From contig CAVRGR010000002.1 in assembly GCA_963720775.1 (NCBI GenBank), forward strand, positions 186,001 to 250,000: a stretch of DNA of 64,000 nucleotides. The letters are read 5' to 3'. This document shows positions 1-8,540 of the stretch, piece after piece. Made by a program: the position numbers and the translations under genes. Under the pieces are notes generated by a model. That model was given only the letters and a program-made list of their open reading frames with translations, was not told the origin of the DNA and did no database searches. The DNA comes from JAENVT01 sp963720775 (GTDB taxonomy: Bacteria; Actinomycetota; Acidimicrobiia; Acidimicrobiales; Ilumatobacteraceae). Every line of letters starts with the position of its first letter. Within the stretch, counting starts at the first letter, position 1.

Positions 1-84
1 GTGGCCCGGGTGGGCGACGCAGAGCGTTGAAAATCCAAGGTCGGACCCCCGGGTGCGTTGAGGTTGGTAATCAAGCCCAAGGAG

Positions 85-561
85 CTAACGAGCGAAGGTC
101 CCGACATATGTCGGGTCGAATTCCTGGTGTTCGACGACCCACTTCGTCAACCGTGGCACGACCCAGAACAGGTAGATGCCGAGGGTAATGATGCTGAAGA
201 ACCACCACTTGATCCAGTTGCCGAAGAGCCGAGGTGCGGTGCCAGTGAAGCGCAGCCGGTGGCCGCTGAGGTACGTGTGCTTCGTCTGCCAGCGATACTT
301 CATCACGATCGCCCACGGCAAGCAGATGCCGAGGGTGAGGACCGTGACGAGAAACCCGGCGATCGCCGTACCGAGATAGGTGCCAGCTCCACCGTCAAAT
401 GCGAAGAGCTTCACCGGCACTCCCGTTACTGGATGAAACCCAGTGATCTGCGGTTGTGACGGAAGTCCCGGGGGCGGTGGCGGTGGTTGGACGTGGGGCT
501 GTTGTACCGGAGCACTTGGCTGTTGCCACACTGCCGGGCTGGAATCCTGACTTTCACTCAC
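85..561 (-). CDS. DUF898-like membrane protein
   Basis: A 158-residue protein. Residues 1-40 are proline and glutamine rich and probably cytoplasmic. Two hydrophobic stretches follow (about 62-88 and 112-135), each carrying a TLGI-x-x-x-W pattern (LTLGICLPWA and ITLGIYLFWV). Paired TLGI(Y)-PW segments are typical of the DUF898/YjgN-type membrane family, whose function is unknown. The GTG start is preceded by GGGGAGGGTGAC, a good ribosome binding site. The family call is from motif resemblance; no catalytic residues are evident. Confidence 0.7.
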   Translation of the reverse strand: MSESQDSSPAVWQQPSAPVQQPHVQPPPPPPGLPSQPQITGFHPVTGVPVKLFAFDGGAGTYLGTAIAGFLVTVLTLGICLPWAIVMKYRWQTKHTYLSGHRLRFTGTAPRLFGNWIKWWFFSIITLGIYLFWVVPRLTKWVVEHQEFDPTYVGTFAR

Positions 562-867
562 GTCACCCTCCCCTGGAGTTGCTGGTCATTCAGCACGCCT
601 CGTGGCACATGCTAGGCACACCTCCGAGAGTCTGGAACCTACTGCCGTGACTGGCTCACACCGGGCGCCGTGGGCTCGGTTTCGCCGTGCTCGTCACTTC
701 CGCAGATTGGGCTATTGACCGAGTCGAAGTTGTCCGACCGCCAGACTACTTGGTGTGGCCGGAAGCGGCTTTGCCGGTCCGAGCCGAGGTCTCATGTGAG
801 GGCGACGACTGTTGCGCCCTCGACGGAGTGGGACCCGTCTCGTCGTCTCCGCGGATCCCAGGGCGGA
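562..867. other. gene-free stretch
   Basis: About 300 bases between the DUF898-like gene start and the next minus-strand stop. I see no reading frame with protein-like composition, no strong inverted repeat and no RNA gene. It should contain the promoter of the DUF898-like gene. Confidence 0.5.
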
Positions 868-1110
868 TCAGTCGGGGCGTGGTGCGGTGTAGCGCCAGAG
901 GATGGTGTTGTCCACGAAGAGGTCCGTCGCCCAGATCAGCTTGGCAATCGGGTACCACGTGATGATGTCGTAGCCCTCTTTCGGACTCACTTGGGCCGCG
1001 GTGTAGACGGTTGCGGGTGACCAGCTGGATGCATCGAAACCGACGTTGGCCCATCCGTCGGGTTCGGTCTTGTTCTCGTAGGTGCACGTCGTGTTCGGGT
1101 CGGGGCTGGT
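868..1110 (-). pseudogene. C-terminal fragment of a secreted protein
   Basis: About 80 codons that read like the end of a larger extracellular protein: GFDASSWSPATVYT, then AKLIWATDLFVDNTILW near the stop. Such W/D-rich beta-sandwich text is seen in the terminal domains of secreted galactose-binding-like or YHYH-type proteins. There is no signal peptide or credible start; the frame runs into a histidine kinase on the opposite strand that is itself missing its front. Both therefore seem cut at one point near 1085-1125. The family is only tentatively recognised. Confidence 0.5.
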
Positions 1111-2191
1111 CACGCACGACATCGCCAGGCTCCGCGCCGGTCAGGAGATCACCGTCCGTTCAGTTGACAGGTCGCCGCGCTACCTCGTGCGCGGGCACGT
1201 CGACAGCGACGGCCGCATGGAGGTGGAAGCCGCACCGCTCGCCGGTGTCGACGCCACGTTGTCGTCACTCACCAGGCGACTCCTCGTCGGCGGCGTCCTG
1301 ACGTTGCTGGTCGCTTTGGCGGCTGCCGTCGTTGCCGTTCGTCGCGGACTCAGACCCCTCGACGCCGTGATCGCCGTCGCTGACGCCGTGGCCGCCGGGG
1401 AACGCCAACAACGCATCCCCACCGACGACGGCCCCACCGAGATTCGTCACCTCTCCCGCGCTCTCGACGGCATGCTCGAACAGCAGCGAAGCTCGCTCGC
1501 CATGCTGGAGTCGAGCGAATCACGACTCCGCCAGTTCATCGCCGACGCCTCGCACGAGCTGCAGACGCCGATCACCTCCGTCCTCGGATGGAGCCAGCTC
1601 GTGCGCAAAGGAGCCTTCGAGCCCGACGGCGCGTCCGCCGCGCTCGCCAGGATCGAGGCCGAGAGCCGCCGCATGGCGGCACTCGTCGACGACCTCCTGC
1701 TCCTCGCCCGCCTCGACGAACACCAGCCACTCAGCCGACAACCGGTCGAGCTGTGCGCGGTTGCCCAGGACGCCGTCACCGACGCCCACGCCGTTGATCC
1801 CGACCGTCCGCTCACGCTCGACGCCCCCACGCCCGTTGTCGTGTCCGGCGACGCCCAACGGCTCCGCCAAGTCATCGACAACCTGCTGCGCAACGTGCGC
1901 ACCCACACCCCGCCGGGGACCAGTACGTATGTGGTGATACGCGGCGGTCCGCAGACAGCACAATTGACCGTCGACGATGACGGTCCCGGCGTCGATCCCG
2001 GTGACCTCGACCACGTCTTCGACCGCTTCTGGCGCCACGACACGTCGCGCACCCGCTCGACCGGAGGCACAGGCCTCGGCCTCGCCATCGCCGCCGGGAT
2101 CGTGGAGGCACATGGCGGGATGATCACCGCCACCAACCGACCTGAGGGCGGGGCTCGGTTCACCATCGAATTGCCGACGGAGAGCGGCTGA
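1082..2191 (+). CDS. sensor histidine kinase, N-terminally truncated
   Basis: A two-component sensor kinase of 369 residues. In order: the end of an extracytoplasmic region (1-65), one membrane segment (67-88), a HAMP linker (88-140), the dimerisation domain with the phosphorylated histidine H158 in ADASHELQTPI, and a HATPase domain with N box (DNLLRN, 266-271), G1 (DDDGPGVD, 298-305) and G2 (GGTGLGLAIA, 328-337). Kinases of this type normally have a first membrane helix about 100-150 residues earlier; here a stop codon (1079-1081) closes the frame and the first helix and most of the sensor domain are missing. No response regulator gene is adjacent. It is probably non-functional as a sensor, although its catalytic core is intact. 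Confidence 0.88.
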   Translation: MHVVFGSGLVTHDIARLRAGQEITVRSVDRSPRYLVRGHVDSDGRMEVEAAPLAGVDATLSSLTRRLLVGGVLTLLVALAAAVVAVRRGLRPLDAVIAVADAVAAGERQQRIPTDDGPTEIRHLSRALDGMLEQQRSSLAMLESSESRLRQFIADASHELQTPITSVLGWSQLVRKGAFEPDGASAALARIEAESRRMAALVDDLLLLARLDEHQPLSRQPVELCAVAQDAVTDAHAVDPDRPLTLDAPTPVVVSGDAQRLRQVIDNLLRNVRTHTPPGTSTYVVIRGGPQTAQLTVDDDGPGVDPGDLDHVFDRFWRHDTSRTRSTGGTGLGLAIAAGIVEAHGGMITATNRPEGGARFTIELPTESG

Positions 2192-2212
2192 CGACGGTGC
2201 TGGCGTTCGCCG

Positions 2213-3613
2213 CTACTTCTTCCCGATCGGAGCTGGAGCGACCGTGGCGCCTATCTCTACCTGGCGGTGGGGTTCCAACCAGGGGCTCTTGGCGCCACCA
2301 TCCGGTTCGCCCCACGTCACTGACACACGTGTCCCGGGCTTGGCGTACTGGGGCTCGACGACGGCGAGTGAGAGCATCGCTCGCTCGTTCCAGCTGATGC
2401 CGGTGTAGGTCGAGGCACCGATCGTTCGTCCCTTGTCGTCGTGAACCGCGTCGTACTGCCAGGTCGAATACGTTGCCCGCGGGAACTCCATGTACAGCGC
2501 CGGAAGCTCGCCAGGGTGCAGGTACGAGTCGACGACGCGACCAACGTCGGCCGGATCCCACACGAGCGTCACCTTCCGGCGAAGGTCGTCTGTCGGCAAC
2601 TGTTCGAGTGCTTCTCGCCCGACGAAATCGTGGTCGAACTTGATCACGTTGCCGTAGCCGAGCTCTTGCGGCCTGAAGTAGTAGTCCTCGATCTTGGGTG
2701 CATTGAAGCTGCCACCGATCGCCCAGGTCACCTCTTCACTGGTGGCCGGCAACCACTCGCGGAACGCGCGGAGCTCATCGCCGGTGAAGATGGCCGGCAC
2801 CGGCCGTGGTATCCAGCCCAGCTCCAGAGCGTTCGTGAAGTAGGCGAGCGACCCGACGCGGCGCAGGTTGAATGCGGCTCCGGCCGCCAGGATCGCCTCC
2901 TTGACCGCGGGACCCTCATCCCATGGCCCGAAGAACTCGCATCCAGGGTTGCCAGCCATCGTGTGCCGCTGAGCCCATGCGTGATGGCCGGCGATGGTGA
3001 CGGGGAAGATCTCCGACCACGGTGCGTTGGGCAGGGGAGCGCCGGTGAGCTGTTCGATGAGGGCCGGGGCGTCGGGGCCCTCCAGTTGATAGCGGTACAC
3101 GGTGCGGCGGCCGGCAATGTTGTGAGAGAAGATCTCGTCGGCCTCGATGGACACATCCCAATCGCCGGTCTCGGCGGTGTAGCGCACCCAGTTGTGTCCA
3201 GCGGCGCGGCCCACCAGGACCAGCTCCTCTGGTGCGACGCTGTAGAGGATCCCGTCGCCGATGAGGTAGCCGTCGGGGCTGCACATGACGGTGTGTCGGG
3301 ACCGCCCGACGCCGAAGGTCTCGAAGCTGTTGACGGCCAGACTGGAGAGGAGCTTCTGCGCGTCGGGGCCGCGCAAGTACGTCGTCGTCATGTGGAACGA
3401 CTGGTCGTAAAATGCAATCCCCTCGCGCCACGCCCGTTGCTCATCACGCCACGTCGTGAACTCCGGAGCGACGAATTCGGTGGGCTGGCGCAACACCGCG
3501 TCCTTGAGGACCGATCCCTTGCGGTTGCTGTACAGGTAGTCGACGAGGTTGGGAACGGAGTCCACGACATCCTGGAGCGTTCGGGTCGGTGTCGTCGGTG
3601 TCTGGGCGGTCAC
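2213..3613 (-). CDS. ligM: LigM-like tetrahydrofolate-dependent aromatic O-demethylase
   Basis: A 466-residue GcvT-fold protein that resembles LigM/DesA, which move the methyl group of vanillate or syringate to tetrahydrofolate in lignin-aromatic catabolism. Recognisable LigM-like text includes APEFTTWRDEQRAWR (49-63), SPDGYLIGDGI (112-122), ELGWIPRPVPAIFTGDEL (264-281), IGGSFNAPKIEDYY and KFDHDFVGREALE. Y258 in GSLAYFTN sits where LigM has its functionally important tyrosine (from memory; alignment needed). The length matches LigM (about 470). GTG start with AAGGAGACGAC upstream. A nearby Rieske oxygenase, SDR and LLM oxidoreductase fit a methoxy-aromatic module. The exact substrate is not inferable. 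Confidence 0.82.
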   Translation of the reverse strand: MTAQTPTTPTRTLQDVVDSVPNLVDYLYSNRKGSVLKDAVLRQPTEFVAPEFTTWRDEQRAWREGIAFYDQSFHMTTTYLRGPDAQKLLSSLAVNSFETFGVGRSRHTVMCSPDGYLIGDGILYSVAPEELVLVGRAAGHNWVRYTAETGDWDVSIEADEIFSHNIAGRRTVYRYQLEGPDAPALIEQLTGAPLPNAPWSEIFPVTIAGHHAWAQRHTMAGNPGCEFFGPWDEGPAVKEAILAAGAAFNLRRVGSLAYFTNALELGWIPRPVPAIFTGDELRAFREWLPATSEEVTWAIGGSFNAPKIEDYYFRPQELGYGNVIKFDHDFVGREALEQLPTDDLRRKVTLVWDPADVGRVVDSYLHPGELPALYMEFPRATYSTWQYDAVHDDKGRTIGASTYTGISWNERAMLSLAVVEPQYAKPGTRVSVTWGEPDGGAKSPWLEPHRQVEIGATVAPAPIGKK

Positions 3614-4000
3614 GTCGTCTCCTTCAGGTTTCGATCTCTGCTCGGGCGGCTAGTGCACGATAGGAGATCAACCTCTTTCGCAACGGTGTCGACGTTCGCC
3701 CGGGCCGAACACAGCCCGGCCTCGCGCGGTGATCCCCGTGGGTCTTGCGTTGGCTGGTGCACCGATGTGGACTGCCCTTGGAAGTTGGCTCCAGATCGGG
3801 GTAGATGCTGGTGGTTGGTGTCGCGGACGCAGACCGTCGTGCACCCGGTTCCCGCGGGTCCGTGCGGACCTGCCGGACCTTCTGGACCTGCTTTGCCCGC
3901 CGGACCGGCGACACCCGGAGGCACCGTCTTGTCCGGGAGTGCCGGGGGTGCCGGGAGCTCCAGGTGTCCCGGAGGGGAATGAAACGTGTGCGTGAAGCAT
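3614..4000 (-). pseudogene. collagen-like (Gly-X-Y) protein remnant, frameshifted
   Basis: Two adjacent minus-strand frames each carry Gly-X-Y triplets. One reads GTPGAPGTPGTPGQDGASG (plus-strand about 3916-3978). The next frame reads GVAGPAGKAGPEGPAGPHG (about 3849-3911). Removing one base at the GGG near 3917-3920 would join them into a single run of collagen-like triplets, so this looks like one gene broken by a single-base change or a sequencing indel. The remaining sequence up to the LigM-like start is not recognisable. There is no clear start or signal peptide; upstream the frame is closed by a stop next to the LLM gene end. Confidence 0.5.
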
Positions 4001-4060
4001 CCATCGATGCGATGCCAGTTGCGTTCGGGAATCCGAGGTCGTACCGCAAAGTCGTCGGAC

Positions 4061-4972
4061 CTAGGTGAGCTGGCTGACCACTTCCTCGTGAAAGCGTTCG
4101 ATGGTCTCGCTCCGTTGGGTCGGTGACGCGCCGAGATTGAAATCGGGCAGCGCGAACTCGTCGAGCCCGGCGTCGGCGTACTGACCCATCACGTCGACGA
4201 TCTCCGCGGAGCTTCCGACGATGGCACGGTCGGCGCGGATCTTCGGGAGCAGCGCCTCGCGTTGTGCGTCGCTGTCGGTGATGAACACGAGGGCCTGCGC
4301 GGAGCGGCGAATGGAGGCCGGATCACGGCCCTCGGTCTCGCATGCCGCAGTGAACCGCTCGGTCACACCTGCGACGGTCGAGGGGTTTCCCCATGTGTTC
4401 CATGCGTCGGCATAGCGCGCCACGGTTCGCAGCATGCGCGAGCCGGCCGTGCCGACGAGGATCGGGAGCGGCGACTGCACCGGCTTCGGTTCGAACGTCG
4501 CGTCGTTGAGCGTGTACCAGTGCCCGGCAAAGTTGGCGCGCTCGTTGTCGAGCAGTTCGCGAATGACGCGAATCGCCTCGATGAAATGGGTGACGCGTTC
4601 TGCCGGCTGCCGCAGTTCGAACCCGTAGCCGCGATGCTCGTTGACTTGCCATCCCGCCCCGAGTCCCAGCGTCGCTCGGCCGCTGCTGATCTGGTCGACG
4701 GTCACCACTCGCTTGGCAAGTACCACGGGATGATGGATGGTGACCGGTGAGACCATCGACGTCAGGTGCAGGTTGGGTACTGCGACAGCCACCGCCGCGA
4801 GGACCGTCCAACAGTCGAGCGCCGGTTCGAGGCCGGAGGAGTCATCAGCGGTTTGCGACATGAAGTGGTCGGGCAACCAGAACCCGTGCCAACCCGCCGA
4901 GTCGACGTACGTGGCTAGATCGACGAGTTCGGACCATGCTCGGCTGTTCGAGGCCCACAACGAGAACTTCAC
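4061..4972 (-). CDS. LLM class (probably F420-dependent) oxidoreductase
   Basis: A 303-residue luciferase-like TIM-barrel protein. Family text includes WLPDHFMS near residue 33, HPVVLAKRVVTVDQISSGR (80-98), and LGLGAGWQVNEHRGYGF (101-117), the usual coenzyme-binding core of actinobacterial F420 or FMN enzymes. PLPILVGTAGSRMLR (about 170-184) is the second conserved segment. It starts at GTG. It lies in the same direction as the LigM-like and Rieske genes, so a role in aromatic or xenobiotic oxidation is plausible, but this is context only. Confidence 0.82.
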   Translation of the reverse strand: MKFSLWASNSRAWSELVDLATYVDSAGWHGFWLPDHFMSQTADDSSGLEPALDCWTVLAAVAVAVPNLHLTSMVSPVTIHHPVVLAKRVVTVDQISSGRATLGLGAGWQVNEHRGYGFELRQPAERVTHFIEAIRVIRELLDNERANFAGHWYTLNDATFEPKPVQSPLPILVGTAGSRMLRTVARYADAWNTWGNPSTVAGVTERFTAACETEGRDPASIRRSAQALVFITDSDAQREALLPKIRADRAIVGSSAEIVDVMGQYADAGLDEFALPDFNLGASPTQRSETIERFHEEVVSQLT

Positions 4973-5021
4973 ACGGCGACGCTACATCGTGTCGTCGAAA
5001 CGAGGCGGAGCTGCCAGCGGC

Positions 5022-6041
5022 TCAAACCACGTCACGCGCGTCGAGGATGGCCGCGAGCCGCTCTTGGAACCAGGCGACTCCAACTTCGTGACGCGGGCTC
5101 AGCGGACCTGGGCGATAGCCGCCACTGGCGTAGTTCTGGTGTGTGATCTCACAGATCCCGAAGTCCTCGCGCACGACGGCAAGGCTCCCTTCGACGCTGG
5201 CGTCGCGACTTGCTCTGGTCGCTTCGGACAGGTCGGCGAAGTAGTAGTGGTACAGCAGTTCCGTTCGCTTCTCATCGATCGGGTTGACACGCGAGGTGTT
5301 CATCCCGCCATCGAACAGCGACAGCGTCCAGTTGGGCCATGTCGTCAGCCACGTGCCTCGATAGAACAGGTCGTCCTTCGGCGGAGCGGTCATCTTGATC
5401 AGGTTGTCCATCACGACGGCTTCGAACTTCTCGAAGTCGATCGCTGCGTAGAAGCTCGGATGGATACCGGGGATGTGGTAACCCTCGATGAAGTTGTCGA
5501 CGTAGATCTTCCAGTTGGCGTCGAACACCAACCGCTCCGTGCGATAGAGCTGAAAGGTGTCGATCGGTTCGTCGGCAAGCACGGTCACCGTGTCGCCCAG
5601 ATTGGCGAGCAGTGGTTCGACAGGCTCGACCGCTACGAACAACAGCCCCCGCCACTCGTCGACGCTGATCTGTTGCAGCGGCCAATCGGCCATGTCGAAT
5701 TCGGGATCGTCGCCGAACCATGGCGTGCGCTTGAGCGATCCGTCGAGCCCATACATCCAGTGGTGGTACGGGCAACGGATCGCACTGCAGTGCCCGGCGC
5801 CTTCTTCCAACAAACGTGCGCCGCGATGAACGCACACGTTGCGAAATGCCCGCACCACGCCGTCGTCTCCACGAATGGCCACCACCTTCGCCCCGGCGAT
5901 CTCGGTGGCGACGTAGTCGCCAGGCCCTGCGACCTGCGATGCCGGGCCGAGCAGCTGCCACGCCCGCCAGAAGATGCGCTCGCGTTCGATCTGGTGCGCC
6001 GCCGGGTCGCAATAGAAGCTCGGATCGAGGTTGCGAATCAC
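5022..6041 (-). CDS. Rieske non-haem iron oxygenase, alpha subunit
   Basis: Ring-hydroxylating or demethylating oxygenase large subunit, 339 residues from the GTG at 6041. Rieske cluster ligands are C70, H72 (CVHRGA) and C90, H93 (CPYHHW). The mononuclear iron site is NFIEGYHIPGIHPS (183-196), with H189 and H194 in the usual spacing; a glutamate (E186) stands where many members have aspartate. An ATG at 6074 would add 11 residues but falls in the arm of a palindromic element, and AGGAGG lies just upstream of the chosen GTG. It probably acts with an unlinked reductase on an aromatic or quaternary-amine substrate; the LigM-like neighbour favours aromatics. Confidence 0.85.
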   Translation of the reverse strand: MIRNLDPSFYCDPAAHQIERERIFWRAWQLLGPASQVAGPGDYVATEIAGAKVVAIRGDDGVVRAFRNVCVHRGARLLEEGAGHCSAIRCPYHHWMYGLDGSLKRTPWFGDDPEFDMADWPLQQISVDEWRGLLFVAVEPVEPLLANLGDTVTVLADEPIDTFQLYRTERLVFDANWKIYVDNFIEGYHIPGIHPSFYAAIDFEKFEAVVMDNLIKMTAPPKDDLFYRGTWLTTWPNWTLSLFDGGMNTSRVNPIDEKRTELLYHYYFADLSEATRASRDASVEGSLAVVREDFGICEITHQNYASGGYRPGPLSPRHEVGVAWFQERLAAILDARDVV

Positions 6042-6067
6042 ACCCGCGACGGTACCGGATCCTCCTG

Positions 6068-6149
6068 GTCGCATCCGCTGACGGCAGCGTTTGACGGCTG
6101 AGGCCCCGCATAGGGGCCCGAGTTAACAAACGCCGCTGTCAGATGCGAC
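6068..6149. repeat. nested palindromic element, copy A
   Basis: An imperfect hairpin of about 82 bases between divergent genes. Arms from outside in: GTCGCATC (6068-6075) with GATGCGAC (6142-6149); GCGTTTG (6087-6093) with CAAACGC (6127-6133); GGCCCC (6102-6107) with GGGGCC (6113-6118), loop GCATA. A second copy with the same two inner stems occurs at 21973-22040 in inverted orientation. There is no T-run. It could be a dispersed REP-like element or a regulatory structure. Confidence 0.7.
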
Positions 6150-6178
6150 GATGATCAACCGAGTGCGGCGACGAGGAG

Positions 6179-6955
6179 ATGGTAGTGAACGAGAACACGA
6201 AGGGCGTCGCCGTGATCACGGGCGCCAGCCGGGGGATCGGCGCGGCGATTGCCCAACGACTTGCCGCGGACGGATTGGCCGTGGCGTGCGCGGCTACGTC
6301 GGCAGCCAACGTTGCTGACGTCGTGAAGCGGATCAAATCCGAATGCGGGGTCGAAGCGCTGGGGTTGGAGGTTCGCGTCGAGGATCCTGGTTCGGTCGAG
6401 GCCGGCCTGACTCTGGTCGAAGACGAGTTGGGGCCGATCTCGGCGATGGTCAACAACGCCGGAATCTCCGGCGTCGTTCCGTTCTTGGAGATGCCACTCG
6501 AACAGTTCGACCGCGTGATCGACATCAACCTTCGCGGGGTGTTCATCTGCGCTCAGGCGGCGGCGCGGCGAATGGTGGCGTCGGCAACCAAAGGATCGAT
6601 CGTCAACATCGGATCGATCGCCGGCGTCAACGGCTTTCCCAGTCGGATGGGATATGCGGCCTCGAAGGCGGCTGTTCACCACATGACCAAGGTGATGGCC
6701 ATCGATCTCGCTACGCATGGGATTCGAGTGAACTGCGTGGCCCCCGGCTACATCCGAACGGACATGGTGGAGGACCTGATCGGGTCAGGAACCCTCGATG
6801 TCGATCAGCTCGAGCGCCGCATTCCACTCGGCCAGTTGGGCACCGTCGACGATGTCGCCGCCGCAGTCGCCTGGATCTCGTCCGCCGAAGCCAGCTATGT
6901 AACCGGTGCCACGTTCATGATCGATGGAGGCTGGGCCGCGTACGGTCACGTCTGA
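6179..6955 (+). CDS. SDR family oxidoreductase (FabG-like)
   Basis: Short-chain dehydrogenase of 258 residues with the NAD(P) motif GASRGIG (15-21), NNAG (92-95), catalytic S146 and Y159-x3-K163 (YAASK), and a C-terminal TGATFMIDGG. The usual length and all catalytic residues are present. The ATG at 6179 directly abuts a GAGGAG box, so the GTG at 6185 is an alternative start with better spacing. It is divergent from the Rieske gene across a palindromic element and may oxidise a product of that pathway; the substrate is unknown. Confidence 0.85.
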   Translation: MVVNENTKGVAVITGASRGIGAAIAQRLAADGLAVACAATSAANVADVVKRIKSECGVEALGLEVRVEDPGSVEAGLTLVEDELGPISAMVNNAGISGVVPFLEMPLEQFDRVIDINLRGVFICAQAAARRMVASATKGSIVNIGSIAGVNGFPSRMGYAASKAAVHHMTKVMAIDLATHGIRVNCVAPGYIRTDMVEDLIGSGTLDVDQLERRIPLGQLGTVDDVAAAVAWISSAEASYVTGATFMIDGGWAAYGHV

Positions 6956-6959
6956 GTAG

Positions 6960-8015
6960 TCAGGTGGTGCAGGAGATGTTGACGTAGAACGGCTCCGACG
7001 AGTTCAGAACGAACATCGGCTCGATGATGATCTCGTCCTGAGTGGTTTGAACGTCGAGTTCATCCGCGTTCGAGTTGCCCGTGAAGCTCACCTGGCACGA
7101 CGTGTGATCCAGAACATCGACCAAGCGAATCTCGCATTCGAAGTCGAAGCAAAAGCCGGTGGGATCGACGTTCGGGCTGTAGGCCTGGAACATGTCGGAC
7201 ACTTGGCAGCATCCGAAGAAGCCGCTGTTGGCCGTCTTGGACAGCGTGGCAACGATCGGCTCGCTGCGGCACACCCATGCCGAGCCGTCCCAACGTACCG
7301 ACTGGTTCGCGGTGCAGTTCAGCGCGGCGAGCGTGTCGGTGTTGACGACCGGGTCGGTGCAGTCCCACGCGCTGGTCGTGGCGTTCCACGTGATGGTCTG
7401 GCCAGCGGTGCAGTCGAGCGTGGCGAGGATCGCGTCGCCGGTGTCTCCCTTGTCACCCTTGTCACCTTTATCACCCTTGTCACCCTTGTCACCCTGCGCG
7501 CCCTGCGTGCCTTGGGCCACGGCGGTGGGTTCGTAGTAGCCGGAGATGTCGATGACGACATCGACCGATCCCGCGTTGTTGAAGACCTTGATCGTGCCAG
7601 CGGAGGAGAGGCCGACGGTCACGTGATTGGCCACGGGGGAGCTCGATGCCAGCCAGTTGAGGTTCGAGGTGTGGCTGAGGTTGCTGTCTCCCGGCACCAC
7701 CGACAGGAAGCTCGCAGCTGTGGGATTGTCGATCGTGACGTTGGTCGAGATCGCAGTTGCCGACGACGGAATGGTGCACTCGCCGTTCGTTCCCGACACG
7801 CTGAACGTCACCGTCTCGCCGGCACCGATCGGCGTCGTTCGACCCCCGACCGCCGAGGACGACCGTGTGTCGACGAGCCGGCATGGCACGGTCGGCACGA
7901 ACGACGACGCCGAGTTGGCTCCGGCGAACACGTTCTGGGCGACGCTGACCGTGGTCATCACCGCGGCGGCCAACAAGGCAGCCGCGCCCACGTGAACCAA
8001 CCTGTACTGAGCCAT
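6960..8015 (-). CDS. secreted protein with collagen-like repeat
   Basis: A 351-residue exported protein. An Ala/Val-rich signal peptide covers about residues 1-31. A Cys-containing beta-rich domain (CRLVDTRSS to DISGYYEP, about 44-165) follows; I associate this domain with secreted actinobacterial proteins of unknown role. Next is a short Gly-X-Y run, GAQGDKGDKGDKGDKGDKG, then two copies of an LxCTAxQxxxW-xx-x-WxC unit (ATLDCTAGQTITW and AALNCTANQSVRW), and a C-terminal domain ending ISCTT. The ATG at 8015 is chosen because AAAGGAG lies 7-8 bases upstream and it begins the signal peptide. It is likely a surface or matrix protein. Confidence 0.8.
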   Translation of the reverse strand: MAQYRLVHVGAAALLAAAVMTTVSVAQNVFAGANSASSFVPTVPCRLVDTRSSSAVGGRTTPIGAGETVTFSVSGTNGECTIPSSATAISTNVTIDNPTAASFLSVVPGDSNLSHTSNLNWLASSSPVANHVTVGLSSAGTIKVFNNAGSVDVVIDISGYYEPTAVAQGTQGAQGDKGDKGDKGDKGDKGDTGDAILATLDCTAGQTITWNATTSAWDCTDPVVNTDTLAALNCTANQSVRWDGSAWVCRSEPIVATLSKTANSGFFGCCQVSDMFQAYSPNVDPTGFCFDFECEIRLVDVLDHTSCQVSFTGNSNADELDVQTTQDEIIIEPMFVLNSSEPFYVNISCTT

Positions 8016-8225
8016 CAGACACTCCTTTGGGTCCGGCCGAGCGACCGACACGTGACTGAGCTATCGGCCCGATTGTGGTGGAGCTTGAGGAATTCCAGAG
8101 GGTCGCCGGCGGTCGCGATACGGATCGGGGCCTTGGTGAATGTCATTGCCCGTCACAACAGCTAGCGTTACGGCCCAGCGTCCAACAAGTCGTTGGTCCA
8201 GAAAGCAATTTGGAGAGTAAAGGCA

Positions 8226-8426
8226 ATGGCTACTGGCACCGTGAAGTTCTTCAACGCCCAAAAGGGTTACGGCTTCATTTCGCGAGAGGGCGGTGCCGAC
8301 GTGTTCGTGCACTTCTCGAACATCGAAGGCAATGGCTACCGCTCCCTCGAAGAGGGCCAGACGGTGGAGTTCGAAGTGGGCCAGGGTCGCAAGGGCGACG
8401 AGGCTCTCAAAGTCACGGTCGTCTGA
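8226..8426 (+). CDS. cspA: cold shock protein
   Basis: A 66-residue single-domain OB-fold nucleic acid chaperone. RNP1 is KGYGFISR (14-21) and RNP2 is VFVHFS (27-32). Length and motifs are full. The ATG at 8226 follows GGAGAGTAAAGG. The preceding leader holds a small inverted repeat CCAAC-AAGTC-GTTGG (8182-8196), which could be part of a structured cold-shock leader. It is monocistronic, facing a minus-strand oxidoreductase downstream. Confidence 0.95.
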   Translation: MATGTVKFFNAQKGYGFISREGGADVFVHFSNIEGNGYRSLEEGQTVEFEVGQGRKGDEALKVTVV

Positions 8427-8540
8427 CCAATCCAGGCTCGTGCCCTGCGTCGAACGTGGGGCATGCAGCTGACGATCGACAAGTACACGCAGATGGTCGC
8501 ACCGATCGACGAGCGCGACCTTGCGCTGTCTGCGCGAGCG

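Noticed and set aside
1..84. tRNA-like text at the window start (TTGAAAATCC within GC-rich arms)
   Set aside because: No acceptor stem pairing and no T-arm GTTCGAATC-type motif could be found.
2441..3982. Long plus-strand frame of 513 codons
   Set aside because: It is antisense to the LigM-like gene; composition is that of a GC-rich shadow frame with no family motif.
6068..6149. Integron attC site (contains TTAACAAACGC)
   Set aside because: No matching GTTRRRY core at the other end, no integrase and no cassette-like gene order.
7440..7500. Short tandem repeat as a CRISPR or microsatellite
   Set aside because: It is the in-frame Gly-X-Y coding repeat of the secreted collagen-like protein.
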